A stretch of DNA of 64,000 nt from JAOAFZ01 sp964412815 (GCA_964412815.1 CAYPQF010000026.1:248001-312000), one strand, 5' to 3'; shown: positions 51,306 to 60,571, numbered from the stretch's first letter. Notes: generated by a model from the sequence alone, not told the origin. Numbers and translations: made by a program.

Positions 51306-54300
51306 ATGGACGAGCTGAATGTAGTAGACTTTAGTGGTCTTAAAATTCGTGTTGCCTCCCCTGATGATATCTTAAGCTGGTCTCGTGGAGAAGTAACCAA
51401 ACCGGAAACAATCAATTACCGCACATTCCGTGCCGAAAAAGACGGTCTGTTTGACGAACGTATCTTTGGACCTACTAAGGATTACGAATGTTACTGTGGA
51501 AAGTATAAGGGTATTCGTTACAAAGGCATTGTCTGTGATCGCTGTGGTGTCGAAATCACTGCATCTGTGGTTCGCCGCGAACGCATGGGTCACATCAAGC
51601 TGGCAACCCCTATCGCCCACATCTGGTTCTTTAAAGGATCAAATGCCCCGTTAAGTATTATTCTTGATATTCCTCCTCAGGCGCTGGAAAAGATCATTTA
51701 CTATGCCCTGTATCTGGTACGTGGCGTAAACAAGGATGAACAGAAGAAGACCATCGAAAAGCTGGAAGACCTGAAGAATGTAGAGATCAAGAATGCAGAA
51801 GAAGTATACGAAGAACAGAAAAAACAGCTGCGTGAAGAATACGAAAAGCAGAAAGCTGGCGTTGAAAAGAAACTGTCCAACAAAGAACAGCGTGATCTGG
51901 CTCTTCAGGAACTTGATCTGAAGGAACGTGAACAGTTCCGTCAGCTCTCAGATATCTTTGTCGAGAACAAGTCTCAGAAGGCAGCGGTATATGAACGCGT
52001 TATCAAGATCGTAAAAGCCCTGAAAGCCAATGATACCCTCGAAGAAGATGATTACCTCTTCCTCCGCGATAAGGATCTGGAAGCATTCGTAGATGTCGGC
52101 ATGGGATCAGAAGTTCTGTTTGAGATTCTCGAAAAGCTGAATCTGGAAGAGATCTATGCACAGACCATGAACGATCTGACCAAGACCAAGGGTGATAAGA
52201 GAAACAAACTCTTAAAGCGTTCCCGTATTCTTGAGTCTCTGATCAAAAGTAAAATTTCTCCACAGTGGATGCTCTTAAGTATCCTGCCGGTGATCCCTCC
52301 GGATCTCCGTCCGGTTGTCCAGTTGCCAGGAGGAAAGTTTGCAACCTCAGACTTAAATGATTTATATCGTCGTGTAATTAATCGTAACAATCGCTTAAAG
52401 CAGCTGATGGATCTGGGAGCACCAGAGATCATTCTCCGCAACGAAAAGCGTATGTTACAGGAAGCGGTCGACTCACTCCTCGACTTGCAGAAGTCTCGTG
52501 GACGTGCCCGGAATGCAACCGGAGGTCAGGCAAAGGCTCTTAAGTCTCTGTCAGATATTCTCCGTGGTAAGCAGGGTCGTTTCCGCCAGAACCTTCTCGG
52601 TAAGCGCGTTGATTACTCAGGACGTTCGACCATTATTTCAGGTCCGGAACTCCAGATTGATCAGTGTGGACTGCCAAAGGAAATGGCACTGGAACTGTTT
52701 AAGCCATATCTGCTACACGAGATCATCGTCCGTGGATTTGCACCGAACATCAAGAGTGCAAAGAACTTCCTTGAGGAACGTGATCCGGTTGTGTACGACA
52801 TTCTCGAAGAGATTACCAAAGACCATCCAGTTCTGCTGAACCGTGCGCCGACACTGCACAAGCTGTCGATTCTCGGCTTCTACCCTGTTCTGGTTGACGG
52901 ATACGCTATTAAGCTGCATCCAACTGTCTGTGCCGGTTATAACGCAGACTTCGACGGAGACGCGATGGGTGTATTCGTACCTCTTTCAAAGGATGCTATC
53001 ACTGAAGTAAAAGAGAAGATGTTACCGTATTACAACCTCTTAAAGCCTGCTGATGGAGGACCAATCGTGGTTCCTAACAAAGAAATGGCTCTGGGTGTGT
53101 ACTACCTGACCACATTTGATCAGACCTTTGCCAATGCTAAAGACGAAGAACTGAAGTTCTTTGCCAACGAGCAGGAAGCAATCACCAACTACGATCTGGG
53201 TCGCATCTCACTGCGTCAACCGATCTTTGTACGCATCAATGGGGAAACACATAAGACCAGTGTCGGACGTATCATGTTCAACAACACACTGCCTGATATC
53301 ATGAAGTTTGTAAACACCGAAGTAAAGGCGGCAGACATCAAGAACATGGTTACCAAGGCAATCGAACTGCTGAACGACTACCGTCGCGTAGGTCAGCTGA
53401 TCGACGATATCAAGCACCTCGGATTCTGGGGCGCAACTGTTGCTGGCGGTCTGTCTGTATCAGTCTTTGACTGTAACATCATTGATAACAAGGATGAGAT
53501 CGTTGCAGCTGCCGAAAAGGAAGTAGAAAAGATTCAGAACAGTTACAACCAGGGTCTGTTGACCGTTGAAGAACGCAAGCGGTACTCAAACAACATCTGG
53601 ATTGAGACAACTGAAAAACTGGCTGATCTGACATGGGATTCCATCGATGATGAAAACCCCGTCAAGATCATTATTAAGTCAGGAGGAGCCCGTGCTTCCC
53701 GTGAACAGCTGAAGCAGCTTTCAGCCATCAAAGGTCTGGTCGTCGACCCGATGGGTAAGATTATCGAAGTTCCAACCAAGTCAAACTATCGTGAAGGTCT
53801 GAATATCTTTGAGTATGTCATCTCTGCCCGCGGTGCCCGTAAAGGTCTTACCGACTCAGCACTGAAGACCGCTGACGCCGGATATCTGACCCGTCGTCTC
53901 CATGACGTCGCTCACGATATGATCGTCCGTCAGGAAGACTGTGGAACCAACGAAGGTCTGGAAGTTTTGCGTGAAGGTGAACGTGGAGGGAAGTTCAACG
54001 ACCGTATCATGGGTCGTGTACTGCTCCAGGATGCAACCGATAAGAAGGGTAAGGTCATTGTTGCAGCCGATACCATCATCAACGAAGAAGAAGTACAGGC
54101 TATCGAAGAAGCAGGAATTCAGCGTGTTATTGTTCGCTCCGCTCTATACTGTAAAGCAAAATATGGTGTCTGTCAGAAGTGTTACGGTATCGATCTGTCA
54201 AACAACAGACCGGTTAGTATCGGTGCCCCTGTCGGCGTACTTGCTGCTCAATCAATCGGAGAACCAGGTACTCAGCTGACAATGCGTGTCCGCCACTTCG

Positions 54301-55118
54301 GAGGTATCGTTATCTCAGACGTAACTCAGGGTCTGCCACGTGTCGAAGAACTCTTCGAAACCCGCAACCCGAAGGTTGTCTCACCGATCACCGAGTTTAC
54401 CGGTAAGGCAGTCGTCAAAGAAGATACCGACAAAGATACCTATATTGTCCGCATTACCTCAAATGACAGTTCCAACAGTCAGGAGCAGGAATTCATTATT
54501 CCTATGTCTCAGAAGCTGCGCGTTAAGGACGGCGATCTGGTCGCTGCCGGTACTCAGCTTTCAGAAGGATACCTGAACGTCAACGATGTGTTGAGTGTAA
54601 AGGGTCTGCAGGCTGCTCAGGAATATCTGGTAAACGAGGTTCAGGCAGTATACGAATCTCAAGGTATTGGAATTCATGACAAGCACTTTGAAGTTATCGT
54701 CCGCAAGATGAGTGATAAGATCATCATCGAAGACGAAGGTGATACCACCTTTACCAAGGACGAAGTCGTTTCAAAGATCCGCTTCGAAGAAGAAAACAAG
54801 AAGATTCTTGCTCAGGGTGGTCGTCCGGCCATCGGAAAGGTCTCAATTCTGGGTATTACCCGGGCTGCGATCTATACCGATTCGTGGCTCTCTGCCGCTT
54901 CATTCGAACAGACAACCTCTGTTCTTGCGAATGCAGCAATCCGCGGACAGATTGACTACTTGCTGGGACTGAAGGAAAATGTTATAATTGGACGTTTGAT
55001 TCCAGTAGAAGAGCAATTAATCGACAAATATTACAAACAGTTCACAAACTTGTATGCCAACAATCAATCAGCTAGTGAAGAAGTCACGGAGCAAGCGCAA
55101 CCGCAAATCGAAGGCTAA
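51306..55118 (+). CDS. rpoC: RNA polymerase subunit beta-prime
   Basis: The 1270-residue subunit has the N-terminal zinc site (CYCGKYKG, then CDRCGVE), the catalytic loop NADFDGDAMGVFVPLS with the three magnesium-binding Asp residues, and the second zinc site in YGVCQKCYGIDL. The residues after NADFDGD differ from the common QMAVHVPLS. An acidic/basic coiled-coil insert (about 155-220, Glu/Lys-rich) follows the first zinc region. It begins 5 bp after rpoB through a TAA-TCCCT-ATG junction, and its last 65 bp overlap rpsL in another frame. Confidence 0.98.
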   Translation: MDELNVVDFSGLKIRVASPDDILSWSRGEVTKPETINYRTFRAEKDGLFDERIFGPTKDYECYCGKYKGIRYKGIVCDRCGVEITASVVRRERMGHIKLATPIAHIWFFKGSNAPLSIILDIPPQALEKIIYYALYLVRGVNKDEQKKTIEKLEDLKNVEIKNAEEVYEEQKKQLREEYEKQKAGVEKKLSNKEQRDLALQELDLKEREQFRQLSDIFVENKSQKAAVYERVIKIVKALKANDTLEEDDYLFLRDKDLEAFVDVGMGSEVLFEILEKLNLEEIYAQTMNDLTKTKGDKRNKLLKRSRILESLIKSKISPQWMLLSILPVIPPDLRPVVQLPGGKFATSDLNDLYRRVINRNNRLKQLMDLGAPEIILRNEKRMLQEAVDSLLDLQKSRGRARNATGGQAKALKSLSDILRGKQGRFRQNLLGKRVDYSGRSTIISGPELQIDQCGLPKEMALELFKPYLLHEIIVRGFAPNIKSAKNFLEERDPVVYDILEEITKDHPVLLNRAPTLHKLSILGFYPVLVDGYAIKLHPTVCAGYNADFDGDAMGVFVPLSKDAITEVKEKMLPYYNLLKPADGGPIVVPNKEMALGVYYLTTFDQTFANAKDEELKFFANEQEAITNYDLGRISLRQPIFVRINGETHKTSVGRIMFNNTLPDIMKFVNTEVKAADIKNMVTKAIELLNDYRRVGQLIDDIKHLGFWGATVAGGLSVSVFDCNIIDNKDEIVAAAEKEVEKIQNSYNQGLLTVEERKRYSNNIWIETTEKLADLTWDSIDDENPVKIIIKSGGARASREQLKQLSAIKGLVVDPMGKIIEVPTKSNYREGLNIFEYVISARGARKGLTDSALKTADAGYLTRRLHDVAHDMIVRQEDCGTNEGLEVLREGERGGKFNDRIMGRVLLQDATDKKGKVIVAADTIINEEEVQAIEEAGIQRVIVRSALYCKAKYGVCQKCYGIDLSNNRPVSIGAPVGVLAAQSIGEPGTQLTMRVRHFGGIVISDVTQGLPRVEELFETRNPKVVSPITEFTGKAVVKEDTDKDTYIVRITSNDSSNSQEQEFIIPMSQKLRVKDGDLVAAGTQLSEGYLNVNDVLSVKGLQAAQEYLVNEVQAVYESQGIGIHDKHFEVIVRKMSDKIIIEDEGDTTFTKDEVVSKIRFEEENKKILAQGGRPAIGKVSILGITRAAIYTDSWLSAASFEQTTSVLANAAIRGQIDYLLGLKENVIIGRLIPVEEQLIDKYYKQFTNLYANNQSASEEVTEQAQPQIEG

Positions 55119-55476
55119 TGCGTTAAAAGCAAGCTTCAATGGTGTTAAGCGTCGCTATACCACCGTTAACAGTCCGTTAAAGCGTGGTGTGTGTACCATC
55201 GTTCGTACGATGACCCCAAAGAAACCAAACTCAGCTTTGCGTAAGGTTGCCCGTGTCCGTCTTTCAAATAAGATGGAAGTTACCGCCTACATTCAAGGAA
55301 TCGGCCATAATCTGGCTGAACACTCAATCGTCCTTGTTCGTGGAGGTCGTGTAAAAGACTTACCAGGTGTAAAGTATCACATCGTGCGTGGAAAGTTCGA
55401 TACCGCAGGTACCGAAAACCGCACCACATCACGTTCTAAGTACGGAGCACCAAAACCAAAGGCTAAAAAAAGCTAA
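55054..55476 (+). CDS. rpsL: Ribosomal protein S12
   Basis: The 140-residue protein is S12 of the decoding centre. MPTINQLVKK marks the true start, which lies 65 bp inside rpoC. TPKKPNSALRK and GGRVKDLPGVKYH are intact and carry the usual Lys residues involved in streptomycin response. Compared with E. coli S12 (124 residues) there are about 16 extra residues between the N-terminal helix and the KRGVCT strand. The basic C-terminus is short. Confidence 0.96.
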   Translation: MPTINQLVKKSRSKRNRKSKANALKASFNGVKRRYTTVNSPLKRGVCTIVRTMTPKKPNSALRKVARVRLSNKMEVTAYIQGIGHNLAEHSIVLVRGGRVKDLPGVKYHIVRGKFDTAGTENRTTSRSKYGAPKPKAKKS

Positions 55477-55565
55477 ACCCTATTATTAAATTTCAAGGAA
55501 AGCATAAAGAGTAAAAAGTGACTTTCACTTTTGAATTCTGGAACTTTACTTTAAAAGAACTATTT
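55477..55565 (+). promoter_or_regulatory. rpsL-rpsG intercistronic region with hairpin
   Basis: This 89-bp spacer contains the perfect stem AAAAGTGA-CTT-TCACTTTT (55514-55532). In E. coli, S7 represses its own operon by binding the rpsL-rpsG spacer. The hairpin here may play a comparable role, though its sequence was not matched to that site. Confidence 0.4.
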
Positions 55566-56039
55566 ATGCCAAGACACGCATATAAAAGACAGGATGTAAG
55601 TCCTGACGAAGTCTACAACAGCTACGAAGTAGCTAAATTTATTAACTACGTCATGCTTGACGGAGAAAAAGCAGTTGCACGCGGAATCGTCTATGATGTC
55701 CTCGAAGACCTGAAAAAAGACGATGAAGATCCTCTGCGCTTCCTCCACAAGGCTATCTCAAACGTTTCTCCAACTACAGAGGTTCGTCCTCGCCGGTTAG
55801 GAGGAGCTTCATACCTTGTTCCGGTAGAAGTTCGTAAGTCACGTAAGCTGTATCTCGCCCTGAACTGGTTAATCGATGCTGCAACTTCCCGTTCGAACAA
55901 AGAGTTTAAGACCTTCAAAGATAAACTCGTCGCAGAAATTCGCGATGCAGCCAACAATATTGGAAATGCTGTCGCCAAGCGTCAGCAGACCGAAAAGATG
56001 GCTGAAGCGAACAAAGCATTCGCACACTTAAAGTGGTAA
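55566..56039 (+). CDS. rpsG: Ribosomal protein S7
   Basis: The 157-residue protein starts MPRHAYKRQDVSPDEVY and contains KFINYVMLDGEKAVARGIVYD, NVSPTTEVRPRRLGGASY and ALNWLIDAATSR, all typical of S7, which nucleates assembly of the 30S head. An in-frame ATG 48 bp upstream was rejected because the added residues are unlike S7. It lies between rpsL and fusA as in the str operon. Confidence 0.96.
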   Translation: MPRHAYKRQDVSPDEVYNSYEVAKFINYVMLDGEKAVARGIVYDVLEDLKKDDEDPLRFLHKAISNVSPTTEVRPRRLGGASYLVPVEVRKSRKLYLALNWLIDAATSRSNKEFKTFKDKLVAEIRDAANNIGNAVAKRQQTEKMAEANKAFAHLKW

Positions 56040-56077
56040 AATTAGTATTACTACCGTAAGTATCGTTATTATCCAGT

Positions 56078-56083
56078 TATATT
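56078..56083 (+). promoter_or_regulatory. Possible internal -10 box upstream of fusA
   Basis: TATATT ends 6 bp before the fusA ATG, the same spacing as in the leaderless promoters of this window. No clear -35 is present, so support is weak. Confidence 0.3.
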
Positions 56084-56089
56084 GCAACT

Positions 56090-58183
56090 ATGGCTCAACA
56101 ACCAGTAAAAACACAAAACCGTAAAGTGCCGCTCGATAAAATTCGTAACATCGGCATTATTGCTCACATTGACTCAGGAAAGACTACCACCACTGAACGT
56201 ATTCTCTTCTATACCGGCCGTTCCTATAAGATCGGTGATATTGATGACGGAGATACACAGATGGACTGGATGGAACAGGAACGTGAACGTGGTATTACCA
56301 TCGTTTCTGCTGCAACCACCACATTCTGGAAAGGCTATCGTTTTAACGTTATTGATACTCCAGGACACGTAGACTTCACCGTAGAAGTAGAACGTTCACT
56401 CCGTGTTCTTGACGGAGGCGTCATGGTCTTCGATGCAGAAGAAGGCGTACAGTCACAGTCTGAAACTGTCTGGCGTCAGGCTGACAAATACAAAGTACCG
56501 CGCATCTGTTTTATTAACAAAATGGATAAGCTGGGTGCTAACTTCGAAGGAACCACCGAAGAAATCCGTGATCGCTTAGGCGCAAACCCGGTTCCGATGG
56601 TTATCCCGATTGGAAAAGAAGATACCTTTACCGGTGTTATTGACCTGATCGAGATGAAGGCCCTTGTCTATGGAAAAGATCCTTCAGGTGTTGAGTATGA
56701 TATCACCGAAATCCCGGCAGAACTGCGTGAACAGGCTGAAGCAGCCCGTGCACATCTGATCGAAAAAGTTGCCGAAACCAGTGATTCTCTTCTGGAAAAG
56801 TATCTGAACGGAGATGAGATCACCAACGAAGAGATCAAGAAAGCAGCCCGTGCCGCAACCATTGCATACAAGATTATCCCGATTTTCTGTGGAACGTCAC
56901 TGCGTAACAAGGGTGTCCAGCCGGTGCTTGACGCAATCGTCGACTACCTGCCATCCCCTGTTGACTTAGGTCAGATCGAAGGAGAAGATCCTCATTCCGG
57001 AGAAAAGATCTCCCGAAAGCTGGTTAACGAAGAAAAGTTCTCAGCTCTGGCATTTAAGATTCAGCTGGATCCACATGTCGGTAAGATTACCTATACTCGT
57101 ATCTATTCAGGTACCATCAAGTCAGGATCTTACGTCTATAACACCAACAGTAAGCAGAAAGAACGTGTATCACGTCTGCTGCTGATGCATGCTAACAGCC
57201 GTGAAGAAATTGATGAAGCCTATGCAGGAGAAATCATTGCGCTGGTCGGACCAAAAGACACCAAGACCGGTGACTCGCTGACTGATCCAGATCACCCAAT
57301 CCTCCTGGAAAAGATTACCTTCCCGGATCCTGTTATCTCGCTGGCAATCGAACCAAAGACCAAAGCAGACCAGGAAAAGCTCGGATTCGTTTTACAGCGT
57401 CTTGCAGACGAAGATCCTACCTTCCAGGTTTCTGTCAACCACGAAACCAACCAGACCATTATGGCTGGAATGGGAGAACTGCATCTTGAGATTCTAGTTG
57501 ATCGTATGAAACGTGAAATGGGAATGGATGTAAATACCGGTAGCCCGATGGTTGCCTATAAAGAAACCATTTCCGGTGAAGCGCAGCACGAAACCAAGTA
57601 CATTAAGCAGACCGGAGGTCACGGTCAGTATGGTCACTGTTTGATCCGTGTCCGTCCGCTGCCACGTGGAGAAGGCTTTAAGTTTACCAATGCGATTAAG
57701 GGAGGAGCTATCCCATCCGAATTCATTCCATCTGTTGAAAAAGGTGTCAAGGAAGCAATGGAAAAAGGTGTCCTGCTCGGATATCCAATGGTAGACGTCG
57801 AAGTAGAACTCTATGATGGTAGTTACCATGATGTCGACTCATCAGATATGGCATTTAAGATTGCCGGTTCTATGGCTCTTCAGGATGCAACCAAGAAGGC
57901 TGGACTGTCATTACTTGAGCCTATCATGAAGCTCGAAGTTACCGTACCTGAAGACTTTATGGGTGTCGCCATCGGCGATATCTCAAGTAAGCGTGGTAAG
58001 ATTATCGGAACAGATAAAAAAGCACGTGCCGTGGTGATTAATGCATATGCTCCGCTGGCCGAACTTTCAGGATTTGCTACTAACTTACGTTCATTGACCG
58101 AAGGTCGCGGTGTGTTCTACATGGAACCATCCCACTACGAAGAAGTCCCTCAAAACGTAGTCCAGGCTTTGATGAACAAATAA
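56090..58183 (+). CDS. fusA: Elongation factor G
   Basis: The 697-residue GTPase drives ribosomal translocation. It has G1 AHIDSGKTTTTE, switch I with the RGITI motif, G3 DTPGHVDF and G4 NKMDKLG. The following domains include GMGELHLEIL (domain III), SSDMAFKIAGSMALQDA (domain IV) and VAIGDISSKRGKIIG (domain V). The first G1 residue pattern has Ser in place of the common Ala (AHIDAGKT). It ends the rpoB-rpoC-rpsL-rpsG-fusA run; tuf is not downstream. Confidence 0.97.
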   Translation: MAQQPVKTQNRKVPLDKIRNIGIIAHIDSGKTTTTERILFYTGRSYKIGDIDDGDTQMDWMEQERERGITIVSAATTTFWKGYRFNVIDTPGHVDFTVEVERSLRVLDGGVMVFDAEEGVQSQSETVWRQADKYKVPRICFINKMDKLGANFEGTTEEIRDRLGANPVPMVIPIGKEDTFTGVIDLIEMKALVYGKDPSGVEYDITEIPAELREQAEAARAHLIEKVAETSDSLLEKYLNGDEITNEEIKKAARAATIAYKIIPIFCGTSLRNKGVQPVLDAIVDYLPSPVDLGQIEGEDPHSGEKISRKLVNEEKFSALAFKIQLDPHVGKITYTRIYSGTIKSGSYVYNTNSKQKERVSRLLLMHANSREEIDEAYAGEIIALVGPKDTKTGDSLTDPDHPILLEKITFPDPVISLAIEPKTKADQEKLGFVLQRLADEDPTFQVSVNHETNQTIMAGMGELHLEILVDRMKREMGMDVNTGSPMVAYKETISGEAQHETKYIKQTGGHGQYGHCLIRVRPLPRGEGFKFTNAIKGGAIPSEFIPSVEKGVKEAMEKGVLLGYPMVDVEVELYDGSYHDVDSSDMAFKIAGSMALQDATKKAGLSLLEPIMKLEVTVPEDFMGVAIGDISSKRGKIIGTDKKARAVVINAYAPLAELSGFATNLRSLTEGRGVFYMEPSHYEEVPQNVVQALMNK

Positions 58184-58188
58184 GCATT

Positions 58189-58247
58189 GCATCATGCCGG
58201 GCGCTGCCCTGTAAATAGAAACAGGGTATGCGTCCGGGTGGTCATGC
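58189..58247 (+). other. Large stem-loop between fusA and the phosphoesterase gene
   Basis: CCGGGCGCTGCCCTGT (58197-58212) pairs with ACAGGGTATGCGTCCGG (58221-58237) through 16 bp, with two G-U pairs and one bulged base, around the loop AAATAGAA. Outer bases GCAT (58189-58192) and ATGC (58244-58247) can also pair. No U-tract follows directly, so it is not a standard terminator; it may be an mRNA processing or regulatory structure. Confidence 0.55.
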
Positions 58248-58258
58248 TCCCTTTTCCC

Positions 58259-58918
58259 ATGAAACTTCTCGTCATCTCAGACACACATTTGACTGATCAG
58301 TTTAACGAGAAAAAGTACCAGGTACTCCACTCGCTCATTTCGGATGCCGACCAGGTATTGCTTAATGGCGACTTCTGGGAAGGATTTGAGACTACCTTTG
58401 ATCAATTTATCACCTCTCCCTGGAACAACCTCTTTCCCCTGCTCAAACAGAAAAACACCATATACATCTACGGCAATCACGACAAGGAAAGCTTTTCAGA
58501 TGAACGACGGAGCCTCTTTTGTGTACAGACAGCTGAAGCTATGACTATCGAGTCAGGTGAGAAACGTTTTATTTTTGAACATGGACATAACTACTGCAAG
58601 ATGATCGACGAAAAACTGGGAACAGAACGGTTCCCCCGGTGGGCCAGCACTGTGGCGACTTATATCCAGGATAAAATGATCCGCAACTATGGACCGGACC
58701 TGATGCGTAGGCTCTTTCATACCCTTAATAAAGATATTCACAAAAATGTGAAAGGAACCTTGAAACCCAATGATATCTTTGTCTGCGGTCATACCCATGT
58801 CTCCGAATATAGTCCACATCTTCAATTTTTAAACACTGGATTTATTAACTATGGTCTGGCACAATATGCTACTATCCAAAACGGTGTAGTTCGTTTTGAA
58901 CAGCAGAAATATGAATGA
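58259..58918 (+). CDS. Calcineurin-like metallophosphoesterase
   Basis: From the ATG at 58259 the protein is 219 residues. All metal-binding motifs are present: VISDTHL, LLNGDFWEG, YGNHDKE, EHGHNY and CGHTHVSEY. These bind two metals and hydrolyse phosphoesters; substrates in the UDP-diacylglucosamine hydrolase (LpxH)-like and YfcE-like groups range from nucleotides to lipids. An upstream ATG at 58187 would translate through the strong hairpin and was rejected. The truB gene overlaps its end by 8 bp. Confidence 0.87.
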   Translation: MKLLVISDTHLTDQFNEKKYQVLHSLISDADQVLLNGDFWEGFETTFDQFITSPWNNLFPLLKQKNTIYIYGNHDKESFSDERRSLFCVQTAEAMTIESGEKRFIFEHGHNYCKMIDEKLGTERFPRWASTVATYIQDKMIRNYGPDLMRRLFHTLNKDIHKNVKGTLKPNDIFVCGHTHVSEYSPHLQFLNTGFINYGLAQYATIQNGVVRFEQQKYE

Positions 58919-59603
58919 CCAAATTCACGGTATTTTACCCGTCTACAAACCCGCCGGTATTTCTTCCTTTGATATCATCCGGACATTCAAAAAGTATATC
59001 GATGATGATCAGAAGATAGGTCATGCAGGCACTCTCGATGTATTTGCGAGTGGCGTTCTGATTCTGCTGCTGGGAGAAATGACTAAAGAGTTTGGCTATT
59101 TCCAGACACTGGATAAAGAGTATCTTGCCTCGGTCAGGTTGGGCTACTACTCCAACAGCCTGGATGTTGCCGGCATGCTGGTGGAACAGGCGCAGTATAC
59201 TGCCCCGCCAACGGCAAAGATCAAGTCTGCCATGCAACAGTATATCGGGACATTCGACCAACTGGTACCCGCCCATTCTGCATCAAAACAGGATGGACGC
59301 CGACTCTACCAGCTGGCACGTGAAGGAAAAACAATCAAACCAAAAATCAAAGAAGTAACCGTTCATGATATAACACTGGAACAATACAAAAATCCGCTGG
59401 TAACATTCCGTATCAACTGCGCGTCCGGCACCTACATCCGGCAATTAACGTATGATATTCTCAAGAAGATCGAGATAGAGAGCTTTGTCTGGCAATTGGA
59501 ACGTACCCGTGTCGGAGAGATCTCAATTGATGATTGTGCCATGCTAAAGGATCTGGAGACAGATAACTGGGAAAACTTTCTGTTTACCATAGACCAGACT
59601 TGA
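58911..59603 (+). CDS. truB: tRNA pseudouridine(55) synthase TruB
   Basis: From the ATG at 58911 the protein is 230 residues. It makes pseudouridine 55 in the tRNA T-loop. It has the family start GILPVYKPAGISSFDII, the catalytic motif GHAGTLDVFASGVL with the nucleophilic Asp, and CASGTYIRQL. The C-terminal PUA domain is absent or very reduced. It overlaps the phosphoesterase gene by 8 bp and the convergent CoA-binding gene by 20 bp. The first possible ATG (58896) is less likely. Confidence 0.93.
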   Translation: MNDQIHGILPVYKPAGISSFDIIRTFKKYIDDDQKIGHAGTLDVFASGVLILLLGEMTKEFGYFQTLDKEYLASVRLGYYSNSLDVAGMLVEQAQYTAPPTAKIKSAMQQYIGTFDQLVPAHSASKQDGRRLYQLAREGKTIKPKIKEVTVHDITLEQYKNPLVTFRINCASGTYIRQLTYDILKKIEIESFVWQLERTRVGEISIDDCAMLKDLETDNWENFLFTIDQT

Positions 59604-59955
59604 CCATAATACAGGCATTACTGGTGACCTGCATTCCCAGTTCTTTAGCACGTGTCACCGCTTCGTCTGATTCTGACCCCGGCTGCATCCAGATGGCGTG
59701 AACCCCCAGCTTGTTACATTCCTCTACTACCTGGCGGGTAATTGCAGGCGGAACAACCGTGACCACAATATCTACCGGTTGCGGTACTGCTGAGAGCGAT
59801 TGATACAAGGTCTGACCAGCTACTTCCCCGCCTTTGGGATTAACCCCGTACACCTCCCACCCTGCCTGCACCATATCACGAAACACTTTGTGTCCATACT
59901 TGTCTGAACTGTGAGAAACGCCGATTACGGCAATTCGTTTATTGCTAAATGTCAT
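59584..59955 (-). CDS. CoA-binding domain protein (YccU-like)
   Basis: The 123-residue protein is a single Rossmann-type CoA-binding domain: RIAVIGVSHSSDKYGHKVF, VYGVNPKGGEV, VDIVVTVVPP, and WMQPGSESDEAV. Such stand-alone domains bind CoA and may act in redox or metabolic regulation. It has a leaderless promoter (see 59962-59990) interleaved with that of the divergent HD gene, and its 3' end overlaps truB by 20 bp. Confidence 0.9.
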   Translation of the reverse strand: MTFSNKRIAVIGVSHSSDKYGHKVFRDMVQAGWEVYGVNPKGGEVAGQTLYQSLSAVPQPVDIVVTVVPPAITRQVVEECNKLGVHAIWMQPGSESDEAVTRAKELGMQVTSNACIMVKSGLW

Positions 59956-59961
59956 ACCAGT

Positions 59962-59990
59962 ATTATACTCCTTGGAGAAAATGACGTGAA
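59962..59990 (-). promoter_or_regulatory. Leaderless promoter of the CoA-binding gene
   Basis: On the minus strand TTCACG (59985-59990), a 17-bp spacer and TATAAT (59962-59967) end 6 bp before the ATG at 59953-59955. It overlaps the oppositely directed promoter at 59972-60000. Confidence 0.65.
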
Positions 59991-60000
59991 CGAGTATAAT
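59972..60000 (+). promoter_or_regulatory. Leaderless promoter of the HD-domain gene
   Basis: TTGGAG (59972-59977), a 17-bp spacer and TATAAT (59995-60000) end 6 bp before the ATG at 60007. The promoter is interleaved with the opposite one, so RNA polymerase binding should be mutually exclusive. Confidence 0.65.
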
Positions 60001-60006
60001 CGAGTC

Positions 60007-60570
60007 ATGGCAAGTCTAAAACAATTTATTGATTTCTTTTTTGAGATGGGTCAGTTAAAACGAAAGCAGCGAATTGGCTGGCATACTGTTGGCACCGTAG
60101 ATGTCGAGACGATTGGAGCCCATTGCCTTCGCGCCGCCCAGATTGGATATGTGCTGGCACGCATGGAGAAGGTAGACAACCCGCATGAGGTAGTATCTGC
60201 AATTGTCTTTCATGATATTGCGGAGTGTCGTACCGGAGATCTGGACACCGTCTCCAAACATTACACCGAACGCTTCGAAGACAAAGCCGTACACGATCAG
60301 ACAAAAGTACTGGGAGAGATCGGTGCTGAGATCGAAGCCCTATGGGATAAAGCAGATAAAAAGAAAGAGATTGTCGGAATTATTGCGAAAGATGCCGACT
60401 ATCTTGAACTGATTGTGACTGCTACCGAACAGCTGGCAAAAGGAGTCCAGGGAGCACAGATCTTTATCAATACCACCCTTACACACCTGAAAACCGAGAG
60501 TGCACGTAAACTGTGTCAGGAGTTGTTGAAGAATAATCCTGATGACTGGTGGAGAGATCTGAATACCTGA
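60007..60570 (+). CDS. HD-domain hydrolase (YfbR-like)
   Basis: From the ATG at 60007 the protein is 187 residues. It has the metal-binding HD pattern: GAHCLRAAQIGYVLA (first His), VFHDIAECRTGD (His-Asp) and AKDADYLELI (last Asp). This arrangement matches the HD_3/YfbR group of 5'-deoxynucleotidases and related phosphohydrolases. The start is set by the -10 box 6 bp upstream; an earlier ATG at 59911 lies within the divergent gene. It converges with nth (2 bp between stops). Confidence 0.88.
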   Translation: MASLKQFIDFFFEMGQLKRKQRIGWHTVGTVDVETIGAHCLRAAQIGYVLARMEKVDNPHEVVSAIVFHDIAECRTGDLDTVSKHYTERFEDKAVHDQTKVLGEIGAEIEALWDKADKKKEIVGIIAKDADYLELIVTATEQLAKGVQGAQIFINTTLTHLKTESARKLCQELLKNNPDDWWRDLNT

Positions 60571-60571
60571 T

